Assembly: GCA_026195895.1 (NCBI GenBank)
Contig: JAPHRO010000025.1
Coordinates: 1-64,000, forward strand
Length of the DNA stretch: 64,000 bases
Source: Gammaproteobacteria bacterium
GTDB taxonomy: Bacteria; Pseudomonadota; Gammaproteobacteria; SZUA-229
Direction of reading: 5' to 3'
Below are positions 48,305 to 57,806 of this stretch, piece after piece (within the stretch, counting starts at the first letter, position 1; the number at the start of each line of letters is the position of its first letter). The notes beneath the pieces are model-generated. The model was not told the origin of the DNA. It saw only the letters and a program-made list of their open reading frames with translations, and did no database searches. The position numbers were made by a program, and so were the translations under genes.

Positions 48305-49984
48305 GTGTTGATAAAAAAAGTAATCCGTCACGTTAAATCTTTAAGCTCCTGGCAGTCGGCTATCATGCTGATTGCCATTCTATTCAGCGTGCCCACGCTA
48401 ACCATCTTTACTTTTGTATTTCAGCCAGCAACCGACACCTGGCAGCACTTATACGACACGGTGTTGACCGAATATTTAACCAACTCCGCATTACTTGTTA
48501 TGGGTGTCAGTATTGGCTCGCTGACGCTGGGCGTTTCAACCGCCTGGTTAACCAGCCTGTGTACATTTCCCGGCAAAAAAATATTTATCTGGGCACTGTT
48601 ACTGCCACTGGCCATGCCCGCCTATATTATTGCCTACACCTACACCGGCATGTTTGATTTTGCTGGCCCGGTACAAACTTTATTACGGGAACTAACCGGC
48701 TGGGGCTATGGCGATTACTGGTTTCCTGAAATCCGATCACTGGGTGGCGCCATCACCATGCTGTCACTGGTGCTGTACCCTTATGTTTATTTGCTGGCTC
48801 GGGCGGCTTTTCTGGAACAATCGGTATGCGTGCTTGAAGTCAGTCGTTCTTTAGGCTGCGGCCCCTGGTGCAGTTTTTATCGCGTCGCTTTGCCACTGGC
48901 ACGCCCCGCCATTGTTGCCGGTTTATCACTAGCCCTGATGGAAACACTGGCCGATTACGGTACCGTTTCCTATTTTGGTCTGGGCGTATTTACCACCGGC
49001 ATTTTTCGTACCTGGTTTGGCCTGGGCGATGAAACCGCAGCCGCAAAACTGGCGGCCTTATTATTATTGTTTGTTTTTACTCTGGTGATTATTGAACGCG
49101 GTTCACGCAAGCAGGCACGCTATCATCACACCAGCAACAAATACAGCCAGCTACCTGAATATCAGTTAACAGGCCTGCGCGCATTTACCGCCATGTTGAT
49201 TTGTTTTCTCCCGGTCTTCCTGGGTTTCCTGTTACCCGGCGGTCAACTGGCTTACTGGGCCGGCATCACTTTTGATGAAATGGTTGATGCCAGTTTTATT
49301 CGGCTAACCATGAATAGCGTTTTGCTGGCTGCCAGCGCCGCCATACTTTCACTGGCCCTTGCGCTGATCCTTGCCTATGGCAAACGCCTAATGCCACAAA
49401 AATCTGTGTTAGCCGCAGTGCGAATTTCCGGCATGGGTTATGCCATTCCCGGCACGGTCATTGCGGTTGGCATTATTATTCCTTTCGCCTGGCTGGATAA
49501 CACTATCGATGCATTTACCCGAGAACATTTTAATATCTCAACCGGCCTGTTATTAAGCGGTACGTTAGTCGCCGTTTTGTTTGCTTACATGGTACGTTTC
49601 CTGGCCGTATCTCTACAGACAGTCGAGTCAGGATTGGGCAAAATAAAATATTCCATGGATGATGCCGCAAGGTCACTGGGTTATACACCCACCGAAACAT
49701 TGCGCAAAATTCACATGCCATTAATGAAAGGCACACTATTAACTTCGCTGTTAATTGTATTCGTTGACGTTATGAAAGAATTGCCGGCAACGCTCATTTT
49801 AAGACCGTTTAATTTCAACACATTAGCAGTACGCGCATTTGAACTGGCATCCGATGAACGTTTGGCCGATTCCGCCAGCGCCGCCATTATGATTGTATTA
49901 GCTGGACTCATTCCGGTTATTTTATTAAGCAAAAGTATTTCAACTTCACGAGCAGGTCATGTCAAAGCAACTCGAAGTCAATAA
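48305..49984 (+). CDS. fbpB: iron(III) ABC transporter permease
   Basis: A 559-residue permease with two fused MetI-type halves and about 12 membrane segments. EAA-like loops occur as EVSRSLGCGPWCSFYRVALPLARPAI (about 178-203) and DDAARSLGYTPTETLRKIHMPLMKGTL (about 455-480). Translation starts at GTG 48305 with a weak ribosome site. Its last 26 bases overlap fbpC. Confidence 0.93.
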   Translation: MLIKKVIRHVKSLSSWQSAIMLIAILFSVPTLTIFTFVFQPATDTWQHLYDTVLTEYLTNSALLVMGVSIGSLTLGVSTAWLTSLCTFPGKKIFIWALLLPLAMPAYIIAYTYTGMFDFAGPVQTLLRELTGWGYGDYWFPEIRSLGGAITMLSLVLYPYVYLLARAAFLEQSVCVLEVSRSLGCGPWCSFYRVALPLARPAIVAGLSLALMETLADYGTVSYFGLGVFTTGIFRTWFGLGDETAAAKLAALLLLFVFTLVIIERGSRKQARYHHTSNKYSQLPEYQLTGLRAFTAMLICFLPVFLGFLLPGGQLAYWAGITFDEMVDASFIRLTMNSVLLAASAAILSLALALILAYGKRLMPQKSVLAAVRISGMGYAIPGTVIAVGIIIPFAWLDNTIDAFTREHFNISTGLLLSGTLVAVLFAYMVRFLAVSLQTVESGLGKIKYSMDDAARSLGYTPTETLRKIHMPLMKGTLLTSLLIVFVDVMKELPATLILRPFNFNTLAVRAFELASDERLADSASAAIMIVLAGLIPVILLSKSISTSRAGHVKATRSQ

Positions 49985-51002
49985 GCTCAGCGTTTCTTTC
50001 GGTAAAGTGAACGTGATCAATGATATTTCGTTTTCCCTGGCAGCCGGACGTATTGGCTGTATCCTGGGCCCAAGTGGCTGCGGCAAAACAACCGCCTTAC
50101 GCACTATTGCGGGTTTCCAGCAACCGACAAAAGGCTATGTACTACTGGGTAATAAGCAAATCAGCTCGCCGCAAAAATCTTTACCACCGGAAAAAAGAAA
50201 CATCGGCATGGTGTTCCAGGATTTTGCTTTATTTCCCAATTTAACAGTAGCCGACAATATTCGCTTTGGTTTAAGGAACTGGACGACAGATGCACAACAG
50301 AAACGCATCGATGAATTACTGGAACTCATCGGCTTAAAACATCTGGCCACGGCCTACAGCCACCAGCTTTCGGGCGGCCAGCAACAACGTGTAGCTTTGG
50401 CCCGCGCCATGGCGCCCAAACCCGACATACTGTTGCTGGATGAACCTTTCTCAAGTATGGATATTGATTTGCGTGAGCAGCTAGCGCGTGAAGTGCGTAA
50501 CATACTTAAACAGGAAAATATTACCGCCATCCTGGTCACCCATGACCAGCATGAAGCATTTGTCATGGCCGATGAAATTTGCGTGATGCATGACGGCATT
50601 ATCCAGCAACACGATACGGGTTATAACCTGTATCACAAACCTGCTAACAAGTTTGTTGCTGACTTTATTGGGCAGGGCGTGATCATTACTGGAGAAGCAA
50701 TAGATACTGGAAAAATAAAAACCGAGCTGGGTATCATTGAAGGCAGCACACCGGAAGGATGCCAACCCGGTTGCAAAGTCGATGTATTAATACGGCCAGA
50801 CGACGTGATTCATGATGATGAATCAAATGAACAGGCGATCATTATCGACAAGGCATTTAAAGGTGCGGAATTTCTGTATACCCTGCGCACCCGCACAGGT
50901 GTTGAAGTGCTGTGTCTGGCGCCCAGCCACCACAATCATCAAATCAACGAAAGCATTGGAATTCGGCTGGATATTGATCATCTGGTGGTTTTCAAACAAT
51001 AA
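49959..51002 (+). CDS. fbpC: iron(III) ABC transporter ATP-binding protein
   Basis: The 347-residue ATPase of the FbpABC importer: Walker A GPSGCGKTTALR (37-48), Q loop FQDFALFPNLTV, signature LSGGQQQRVALARA, Walker B ILLLDEPFSSMD and the switch His in VTHDQHEA. A C-terminal TOBE-like regulatory domain (about 240-347) follows. It overlaps fbpB and completes the operon. Confidence 0.96.
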   Translation: MSKQLEVNKLSVSFGKVNVINDISFSLAAGRIGCILGPSGCGKTTALRTIAGFQQPTKGYVLLGNKQISSPQKSLPPEKRNIGMVFQDFALFPNLTVADNIRFGLRNWTTDAQQKRIDELLELIGLKHLATAYSHQLSGGQQQRVALARAMAPKPDILLLDEPFSSMDIDLREQLAREVRNILKQENITAILVTHDQHEAFVMADEICVMHDGIIQQHDTGYNLYHKPANKFVADFIGQGVIITGEAIDTGKIKTELGIIEGSTPEGCQPGCKVDVLIRPDDVIHDDESNEQAIIIDKAFKGAEFLYTLRTRTGVEVLCLAPSHHNHQINESIGIRLDIDHLVVFKQ

Positions 51003-51026
51003 AATTTAGCAGTTCAGTAACGCTAG

Positions 51027-51437
51027 CATATTCATGGCGTATTTAATGATCTAAAAAACCCGAAACCCGTGTCGGACGGTATCCTACCAGGTCGTGTCGG
51101 TAATCGTAATGTACCGGCTGCCAGCTACCTGGCTTTAAGTCCTGAGTTTCAATTCGATACTGAAGAAGGTATGTATATTTGAAGCCATTTCCGAGATGGT
51201 CAAGCCTGCTCTCTTACCGAGCAGGCCAAAGACCCCTGACTCAATCCTCTTGAAATGGCCAATCCTGATAAGCAAAGCGCCATTAAAAACATTCGCCAAT
51301 CTGCTTACGCAAATCTATTTGAGAAAGTTTATGACGCAAAAGCACTGAATGATGTGGAAGACACTTTTGACATCGTGGCATTTATGAAAACATTAACCGA
51401 CGGTTTCAGCCCTGAAAAACAACTGGTAAAAAAGTGA
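51027..51437 (+). pseudogene. remnant of a di-haem cytochrome c peroxidase (MauG/CcpA type)
   Basis: One reading frame spells KPVSDGILPGRVGNRNVPAASYLALSPE, then EEGMYI, a TGA stop (51180), SHFRDGQACSLTEQAKDP, a second TGA (51237), and LNPLEMANPDKQSAIKNIRQSAYANLFEKVYDAKALNDVEDTFDIV. This follows the order of bacterial di-haem peroxidases (RN-P-T, then F-DGRA-SLEEQA--P-LNP-EMA). The haem-binding CxxCH parts are missing at both ends and two stops interrupt the frame. A short intact frame begins at ATG 51255 but is only the C-terminal piece. Confidence 0.7.
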
Positions 51438-51654
51438 TAATAATTTGAACAGCCTAGCGTAAAAACACTAGTCTCCTTGAGTTAATTGCTTGCAGATTAT
51501 GACTGGGCCTGGAAATACTTACTGCCAGGGTGGGGAACACTCTCAGTCGTATCCGGCGAGCTGAATACCCGTTAGTAAAAAACGGTAACCTCTTTCTCGT
51601 ACCGGAGGCAGAAAAATCTTTAAAAAATCTGCCCAAAACTTGATCCGTATTAAT
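51438..51654. other. gap with a short unidentified reading frame
   Basis: Between the peroxidase remnant and the Fur site one frame (GTG 51530 to TGA 51643) reads VGNTLSRIRRAEYPLVKNGN and continues LFLVPEAEKSLKNLPKT. It has no clear ribosome site. It may be the end of a broken gene or chance. Confidence 0.3.
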
Positions 51655-51673
51655 AATGATAATGATTATCATT
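51655..51673 (+). promoter_or_regulatory. Fur box before feoA
   Basis: aatgataatgattatcatt is a nearly palindromic Fur-box sequence 56 bases upstream of the feoA start. It fits iron repression of feoABC. Confidence 0.75.
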
Positions 51674-51728
51674 GAGCGCGAGACAAATACCCGATAAAAT
51701 GCACTCACGTTTTTATGAGGTAAGCAGC

Positions 51729-51977
51729 ATGACCACAGCGCCTGAACACGGCAAAGTTTATTCATTGGCCAACGCCAGGGCGGGCGATCTGGTACGCGTC
51801 ATCGATGTAAAAGCCGGCAAATTGCTGAAAAAGCGCCTGGTTAGCATGGGTGTGTTAGTCAATTCTCGTCTCCGGGTTATCCAGCGTCGGGGTGGCGCAA
51901 CCGTGGTGGGTTTCGATGCCAGTCGCATTGCCATTGGTTCCGGCATGAGCCAGCACATTCTGGTTCGTAATATTTAA
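51729..51977 (+). CDS. feoA: ferrous iron transport protein FeoA
   Basis: FeoA is a small SH3-like cytoplasmic partner of FeoB. From ATG 51729 (gaggtaa upstream) it has 82 residues: LANARAGDLVRVIDVKAGKLLKKRLVSMGV, then RRGGATVVGFDASRIAIGSGMSQHILV. The longer frame to 51672 would overlap the Fur box. feoB follows after 17 bases. Confidence 0.95.
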   Translation: MTTAPEHGKVYSLANARAGDLVRVIDVKAGKLLKKRLVSMGVLVNSRLRVIQRRGGATVVGFDASRIAIGSGMSQHILVRNI

Positions 51978-51994
51978 TCCGAAGATTTATCTCC

Positions 51995-54367
51995 ATGAAA
52001 AAAGATTGTTGCGATACAGATAAGGGCCAGACCTCAGGTTCTCATTTTACCGTCGGCCTGCTGGGCAATCCCAACTGCGGAAAATCCACTTTATTCAATC
52101 ACTTGACCGGTTCCCGCCAACGCATCGGCAACTGGCCAGGGGTTACCGTAGATCGAAAAGTTGGCCAGTATGAATTCCAGCATGTGGCATTCGACATTAT
52201 TGACCTGCCGGGAGTGTATTCGCTGGACAACAGCGCCCGCTCACTGGATGAAAAAATCACCCGTGATTACATTCTGTCTGATGAACCGGATGTCATCGTC
52301 AACGTCGTCGATGCCTCTAATCTAGAACGAAATCTGTATCTGAGTGGCCAGTTACTGGAAATGCAGGTACCCATGATACTGGCCATCAATATGATGGACG
52401 TCGCCGAAAGCCACCAGTTAACACTGGATCTGGATGTCATCGCGCGGGAGTTTGGCTGCCCGGTAGTTCCGTTAATTGCCTCCAGAAAACAGGGGCTGGC
52501 GGCGCTGGAACAGGCCATTCTCGACGTCGCCCAGAAAGGCACTGCCCCCGACAAAAATCTGCCCTATTCCAGCCACATTGAACAGGCTGTCGCTACCCTG
52601 TTAGAAAGCATCCCGGAACATGACAAATCCTGCGCCCACATCAACTGCCGCTGGATGGCCGCCCAGCTACTGGATGGCGACACCGGCGTTGAATCGCTGA
52701 AAGCCATTGACAATAAAATTATCGAGCTGGCCCACCAGCTAAGAGCCGAGGTCGAACAGGATCTGGAAGAGGACATGGACATCCTGCTGGCTGACTGTCG
52801 CTACGGCTTTGCTCGCCGGATTACCGATGAGGCAGTAGATCGCCCGGAAAAACACCAGCACAGCCGCTCCGATCATATTGATCGCGTGGTGCTGAATAAA
52901 TTCCTCGGTGTGCCCATCTTCCTGGCTGTGATCTATTTGATGTTCCTGTTCACCATTAATCTGGGCGGCGCCTTCATCGATTTTTTTGATATGGCCGCCG
53001 GCGCTATTTTTGTCGATAGCGTGGGCTCAGTGCTGGACAGCATCGGCACGCCAGCCTGGCTGCGAGTGGTCATCGCCGACGGGCTGGGCGGCGGCATCCA
53101 GGTGGTCGCGACCTTCATTCCCATTATTGGCTTTTTGTATTTGTTCCTGTCGTTCCTGGAAGATTCCGGCTACATGATGCGCGCCGCTTTTGTGGTCGAT
53201 CGCTTCATGCGGATGCTCGGCCTGCCCGGCAAAGCCTTTGTCCCTTTAATCGTTGGCTTCGGCTGCAACGTACCCTCGATCATGGCGACCCGTACCCTGG
53301 AAAATCACCGGGAACGCATTATCACCGTGATGATGGCGCCGTTTATGTCCTGCGGTGCGCGCCTGTCCGTGTTTGCACTGTTCGCTGCTGCTTTCTTTCC
53401 AGTCGGCGGCCAGAATATGGTGTTTTCCCTGTATATCATCGGCATCGTATTTGCCATCCTGACGGCACTGGTCATTAAATCGACCTTGCTGCCGGGTGAG
53501 GCCTCGCCCTTTTTAATGGAGCTGCCCACCTATCACCTGCCATCGCTAAAAGGCGTACTGTTACGCACCTGGTCACGACTGAAAGGTTTTTTAAGCGATG
53601 CCGGAAAAATTATTATCATGATGGTTGTGGTCATCAATTTCCTTAACTCCTGGGGTACCGATGGCAGTTTTGGCAATGAAGACAGCCAGAGTTCCGTGCT
53701 CAGCGCCATCAGTCGTGCGATTACGCCCGTATTCAGCCCACTGGGCATCAAGGAAGATAACTGGCCAGCAACCGTCGGCATCTTCACCGGCGTACTGGCC
53801 AAGGAAGTCGTGGTGGGCACACTGGACGCAATTTATTCCCAGATAGATGCCAAACCCTCGGCTGCTGACGAAGAACAGACATTTGCACTGGGCACAGCTT
53901 TGCTGGACGCCCTGGCAACAGTTCCCGCAAATCTCGGCGACACCCTGAGCAGCTTAACCGATCCACTCGGATTCAATGTACTGGACTCGAGCCATGACCA
54001 GACACTGGCGGCGGAAGAACAGGAGATAGACAGCGCCACCTTTGGCGCCATGGCCAAACGCTTTGACGGCCAGGCCGGTGCATTTGCCTACCTGCTGTTT
54101 ATTTTGCTCTATGCTCCCTGCGTCGCCGCCACCGGTGCCATCTACCGTGAAGCGGGCAGTCGCTGGATGTGGTTTGCCCTGGCCTGGAGTACTGGCCTTG
54201 CCTATACCGCTGCCACCGTGTTTTATCAGTTGGCCCGCTTCCATCAACATCCAGCCAGCTCAATCGGCTGGATTGCTGGCCTCCTGCTGGCACTGGCCGC
54301 ATCAATTCTGTACATGCGTCATCATGGCAAACGAACGAATCCATTATCGGCTGTTCCACAATCATGA
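51995..54367 (+). CDS. feoB: ferrous iron transporter FeoB
   Basis: FeoB is the GTPase-linked membrane permease for Fe2+. The 790 residues have the G domain (GNPNCGKSTLFN 24-35, GNWPGVTVDRKVG, DLPGVYSL, and INMMD for the NxxD base contact), a helical insert, and Gate domains with FVPLIVGFGCNVPSIMATRTL and APFMSCGARLSVFALFAAAFF. An N-terminal KKDCCDTDK precedes the G domain. It overlaps feoC by 4 bases (ATGA). Confidence 0.98.
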   Translation: MKKDCCDTDKGQTSGSHFTVGLLGNPNCGKSTLFNHLTGSRQRIGNWPGVTVDRKVGQYEFQHVAFDIIDLPGVYSLDNSARSLDEKITRDYILSDEPDVIVNVVDASNLERNLYLSGQLLEMQVPMILAINMMDVAESHQLTLDLDVIAREFGCPVVPLIASRKQGLAALEQAILDVAQKGTAPDKNLPYSSHIEQAVATLLESIPEHDKSCAHINCRWMAAQLLDGDTGVESLKAIDNKIIELAHQLRAEVEQDLEEDMDILLADCRYGFARRITDEAVDRPEKHQHSRSDHIDRVVLNKFLGVPIFLAVIYLMFLFTINLGGAFIDFFDMAAGAIFVDSVGSVLDSIGTPAWLRVVIADGLGGGIQVVATFIPIIGFLYLFLSFLEDSGYMMRAAFVVDRFMRMLGLPGKAFVPLIVGFGCNVPSIMATRTLENHRERIITVMMAPFMSCGARLSVFALFAAAFFPVGGQNMVFSLYIIGIVFAILTALVIKSTLLPGEASPFLMELPTYHLPSLKGVLLRTWSRLKGFLSDAGKIIIMMVVVINFLNSWGTDGSFGNEDSQSSVLSAISRAITPVFSPLGIKEDNWPATVGIFTGVLAKEVVVGTLDAIYSQIDAKPSAADEEQTFALGTALLDALATVPANLGDTLSSLTDPLGFNVLDSSHDQTLAAEEQEIDSATFGAMAKRFDGQAGAFAYLLFILLYAPCVAATGAIYREAGSRWMWFALAWSTGLAYTAATVFYQLARFHQHPASSIGWIAGLLLALAASILYMRHHGKRTNPLSAVPQS

Positions 54368-54588
54368 TTGTTACCGAGGTTAGAGACTATCTAAAACAAC
54401 GGGGCACGGCGCCACTGCGAGATATGGCGCTGACTTTCGACATGGAACAGGATGCCCTGCGCCCGATCATCGAACAATGGGTAGCCAAGGGAAAAGTCAG
54501 AAAACTCCCGCCGGGAACAGCCTGCGCTGGCGGCTGCAATTCCTGTGCGCCAGAAACTGTTGAAATATATCAGTGGATTGATAAATGA
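54364..54588 (+). CDS. feoC: FeoC-like small regulator
   Basis: A 74-residue protein with a winged-helix N-terminus (VTEVRDYLKQRGTAPLRDMALTFDMEQDALRPIIEQWVAKGKV) and a cysteine cluster C54, C58 and C61 (ACAGGCNSC) that could hold an Fe-S cluster, as reported for FeoC. The start at 54364 overlaps the feoB stop; a longer in-frame ORF beginning inside feoB is a shadow. It closes the feoABC operon. Confidence 0.88.
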   Translation: MIVTEVRDYLKQRGTAPLRDMALTFDMEQDALRPIIEQWVAKGKVRKLPPGTACAGGCNSCAPETVEIYQWIDK

Positions 54589-54638
54589 AACCCGATGCCG
54601 TTACTGGCTTTGTCTCGGGCATAAGAACAGGTTTTAAA

Positions 54639-55451
54639 TTATTTTTTCTCAGCGCTAATTGTAAATAACCAGATAGGCTCTGCTTTAACGCGTTCGACTT
54701 CAACTGCATCGTAGCTGAAAATTTCTTCCTGCCATTCATCGAACAGTTTTTCTGTCGGTGCATAGCGCTCCAATGGCTCGTAGTCGTAACGCCATTTTTC
54801 AATAACCACATTACACCAGTCTTCATCTGGAAATAAACTGGCTATTTTCTGGATATCACCCATGATGAACATTTCATGACCGTGAAAGTGCATCGGCGCA
54901 TCAAGATATACAGCACCTCCCGGTTTTAACACTCGACGAATCTCATTCAGGCAGTCGCTATATTCCGAGGGTTTACGCGCTGCAGCAGCAGCTTTTTGCC
55001 CCCAGTGTTCGAATGACTGGATACCAAACACCATATCAAAGGTATTGTCGGGAAAAGGAATATCTTCGGCGTGACCATAGCCACCTTTGCCTAATTGTGG
55101 CTTTCGCTCTTTCGGCTGATGTGGTTCAACACCGGTCCAGGTGCCGCCGCTCCGATTCACCAGATTCCTGCCGAGAGACAGACGGCCAAAACCAATTTCT
55201 AAAACATTTTTATCCCTGGCATCAGACAAATGTGCTTCCGTAGCCGCGATGACGCATTTTCGCAATGGCGTTCCAAAGGGAATTGTACAGGTAATTTTCT
55301 GTTCATTAAATTTGGGGCAATGCCGACATGAAATATTTCGAATTCCATCTAGCTCCTGCCAGTATTGTTTGCCCCATTCTTTTCTGGCTTTGCGTGGACT
55401 GGCTAAAATACTGTGCAATCGTTTGCGTAATGAATTTCCTAAACTGTGCAT
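54639..55451 (-). CDS. SAM-dependent methyltransferase
   Basis: A 270-residue class I methyltransferase: motif I VLEIGFGRLSLGRNL (about 86-100), acidic position in TGVEPHQ, DNTFDMVFGIQSFEHW (motif II region) and RRVLKPGGAVYLDAP. Before it, residues 40-66 hold CRHC and two more Cys (TCTIPFG and RKCVIAA), a possible metal site. The target is unknown; the class often methylates lipids, quinones or small molecules. It lies 18 bases after the AI-2E exporter gene on the same strand. Confidence 0.75.
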   Translation of the reverse strand: MHSLGNSLRKRLHSILASPRKARKEWGKQYWQELDGIRNISCRHCPKFNEQKITCTIPFGTPLRKCVIAATEAHLSDARDKNVLEIGFGRLSLGRNLVNRSGGTWTGVEPHQPKERKPQLGKGGYGHAEDIPFPDNTFDMVFGIQSFEHWGQKAAAAARKPSEYSDCLNEIRRVLKPGGAVYLDAPMHFHGHEMFIMGDIQKIASLFPDEDWCNVVIEKWRYDYEPLERYAPTEKLFDEWQEEIFSYDAVEVERVKAEPIWLFTISAEKK

Positions 55452-55469
55452 CGATATAAAATCTCTTGT

Positions 55470-56546
55470 TTATTGCGGCTCGACAACTTCTTCCATTCTT
55501 GCTGTCGCATCAGGCCATGCATTAATCACCGCCTGGATTAGCGTTGCCAGAGGGATAGCAAAAAACACACCCCACACGCCCCACATACCACCAAATACCA
55601 GAACAGCAATTATGATCGCCGCCGGATGCATATTCACCACCTCGGAAAATAACAGCGGAACCAGTAAGTTGCCATCGAGAAATTGAACCGTTAAATAGGC
55701 AGCCATTAGATAAAATAACTCTGGCGATACTCCCCATTGAAAATAAGCAATGAGCGCGACAGGAATAGTTACTGCAATAGCGCCAACATAGGGAATAATA
55801 ACCGACAGGCCAACCAGCAGACTGATTAGCGCGGCATAATTGAGGCCCATGATTTTCAGTGGCAGATAAGTTGCAAAGCCCACGATTAAAATTTCCAGCA
55901 CCTTGCCACGGATATACATGCCAATTTTTTTATCGACTTCGCGCCATACTTCATGCGCCAGACCTTCCTTTGCCGGCAAAAAACGCATCAACCAGTTAAT
56001 AATAACTTCTTTATCTTTAAGAAAGAAAAATACCAGCAGCGGCACCACCACCATATAAACCAGGATAGTGAACATATCGACGGCAGACGACAAAGATATG
56101 GAAACAGCTTTTTGCCCTAAAGTCGCCAGCTCGGTATTAACATTGGCAACGATTTCCTGAATTTGTTTTTCAGAAATAAAAGGATATTTTTGCGGCAGGG
56201 TCAACAGCAATTGCTGACCCGAGGTTAGCATATTGGGCACCTCGCTAAAAAACTGGCTGAGCTGCCTGGAAAATATCGGCACCAGACCCAGAAAGATTAT
56301 CAATACACTGAGCAGGAAAGTAATTACTACCGATACCACGGCGACCAGATGCGGTATTTTGCAGCACTGCATTTTTTTAACCACACCCTCCAGCACATAA
56401 GCAATAACCACCGCCGCAATGACTGGCGTGAGTATCTCGCCCATCAATAAAATGATACTGAAACCAACAAACAACAAAATAGCCAGAATTACGGCCTGAG
56501 GATCTGAGAAGTAGCGTTCGTACCAGCTACGCAGGACTGAAATCAT
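55470..56546 (-). CDS. AI-2E family transporter
   Basis: A 358-residue membrane protein of the AI-2E exporter superfamily (PerM/TqsA/YdiK). It has eight or so membrane segments with the conserved VVPLLVFFFLKDKEVIINWLMRFLP and GLNYAALISLLVGLSVIIPYVGAIAVTIP blocks. The name reflects TqsA; many members move other solutes, so the substrate is not known. It overlaps the 115-residue gene upstream by 4 bases (ATGA). Confidence 0.88.
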   Translation of the reverse strand: MISVLRSWYERYFSDPQAVILAILLFVGFSIILLMGEILTPVIAAVVIAYVLEGVVKKMQCCKIPHLVAVVSVVITFLLSVLIIFLGLVPIFSRQLSQFFSEVPNMLTSGQQLLLTLPQKYPFISEKQIQEIVANVNTELATLGQKAVSISLSSAVDMFTILVYMVVVPLLVFFFLKDKEVIINWLMRFLPAKEGLAHEVWREVDKKIGMYIRGKVLEILIVGFATYLPLKIMGLNYAALISLLVGLSVIIPYVGAIAVTIPVALIAYFQWGVSPELFYLMAAYLTVQFLDGNLLVPLLFSEVVNMHPAAIIIAVLVFGGMWGVWGVFFAIPLATLIQAVINAWPDATARMEEVVEPQ

Positions 56547-56890
56547 TTATGTTTCTCAATCACTAATTTGAATTTTTCTTCGAACAATATTTCCAGTTCA
56601 TCGATGATGTCATCAGCCTTACGCCCCTGCATCATGTGCTGCATCATTAACTCAGAGGTTTCATTGAATAAATGGGAATGCTCAACCATTGGATAGTTCT
56701 GTTTCAGTCGCTTGATAGCGGATACTACGCTTTCTGCTTCGGGTCGCGGAATATCCAGCGGTTCGGTAATTACTGACTTTGGCTCAGGCGCACGAGATTG
56801 TAGAAATTCGGCAAACTCTAATAGCGTTTTCTGATCCTGCTCCGGCAAATAATCAAATATCTCGACCAGTTTTTTTGCCGACGAATCCAT
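56543..56890 (-). CDS. small acidic protein of unknown function
   Basis: A 115-residue soluble protein, mostly helical: KKLVEIFDYLPEQDQKTLLEFAEFLQSRA, then a proline-rich linker (APEPKSVITEPLDIPRPEAE), then a second helical part ending FEEKFKLVIEKHK. The N-terminal part recalls small DUF2281-like helical domains, but I do not assign a family. It is coupled to the AI-2E gene and starts 10 bases after the lysR stop. Confidence 0.6.
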   Translation of the reverse strand: MDSSAKKLVEIFDYLPEQDQKTLLEFAEFLQSRAPEPKSVITEPLDIPRPEAESVVSAIKRLKQNYPMVEHSHLFNETSELMMQHMMQGRKADDIIDELEILFEEKFKLVIEKHK

Positions 56891-56900
56891 ATTACCTCAA

Positions 56901-57806
56901 TTAATCCTGCTGATGATCTTCACAATATTTTTTCGCGAATGCCAACAGCTCTTCCATGGCCCGCGCTTTAAATTTGTGGCGTTGATGAACAAACGAGAAA
57001 GGACGATCTAGCGGTGGATCCAGTGGTACCGCCGCCAGCGATTCCAGCTTCAGTTCTTTTGCTACCGTTGAATACGACATGATAGAAATACCCATACCTG
57101 CTTCGACCGCACCCTTGATGGCTTCCGGGCTACCCAGTTCGAGACAGATGGTCAGTTCATCACTGCCTACATGATCGTGCAGATATTCATTGATCACTTC
57201 ACGGGTACCCGAACCTTCTTCACGACAGATAAACGGATAAGGCACCAGTTGCTGTGGTGTCAAAGCACCGCCGGTATTTGCCAGTGGATGACTGGGTGGC
57301 ATGATGGCAACCAGTTGATCACGCCGACACACATCGACCTGTAAGTTTTTGTTATTAACCGATGCCTCAACGATACCCAGATCGATAATATTATTTTCGA
57401 CCATGGCCACAATGCCTTCGGTATTCGATACTTTCAGGCGGATGTTCACTTCCGGATTCTGCGCTTTAAAATCGCCTAGCAGGAATGGCAGCATGTATTC
57501 AGCAATGGTGGTACTCGCGCCTAAAGTGACCACACCACTGACATCACCGGTGAGTTCACGGATGGAATTCTCCATCTCATCGTACAGTTCAAAAATCCGA
57601 TCCGAATAGCCATAGACCCGCTGCCCCGCTTCGGTCAGGCTGACACGATTGTGGGTGCGATCAAACAGGCGAGTGTTGAAATATTCTTCTAACTGGCGAA
57701 TCTGAAAAGTCACCGCAGGTTGCGTCATGTGCAGGGCATCTGCTGCCTTGGTGAAGTTCAGCAGCCTGGCTACAGTGTGGAATACTTTCAGTCGTCGATC
57801 TGCCAT
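56901..57806 (-). CDS. LysR-type transcriptional regulator
   Basis: A 301-residue LysR regulator with the N-terminal helix-turn-helix (RRLKVFHTVARLLNFTKAADALHMTQPAVTFQIRQLEEYFNTRLFDR) and a periplasmic-binding-like effector domain (about 90-300). The block PFICREEGSGTREVINEYL resembles the CysL/CbbR branch. The effector and target are unknown. It lies downstream of the RND pump gene on the same strand with a 129-base gap that should hold its promoter. Confidence 0.92.
   Translation of the reverse strand: MADRRLKVFHTVARLLNFTKAADALHMTQPAVTFQIRQLEEYFNTRLFDRTHNRVSLTEAGQRVYGYSDRIFELYDEMENSIRELTGDVSGVVTLGASTTIAEYMLPFLLGDFKAQNPEVNIRLKVSNTEGIVAMVENNIIDLGIVEASVNNKNLQVDVCRRDQLVAIMPPSHPLANTGGALTPQQLVPYPFICREEGSGTREVINEYLHDHVGSDELTICLELGSPEAIKGAVEAGMGISIMSYSTVAKELKLESLAAVPLDPPLDRPFSFVHQRHKFKARAMEELLAFAKKYCEDHQQD

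Noticed and set aside
51027-51437. Recoding of TGA (for Trp or selenocysteine) in the peroxidase-like frame
   Set aside because: All other genes use TGA normally as stop, there is no visible SECIS-like element, and both haem-binding ends are missing. A pseudogene is simpler.
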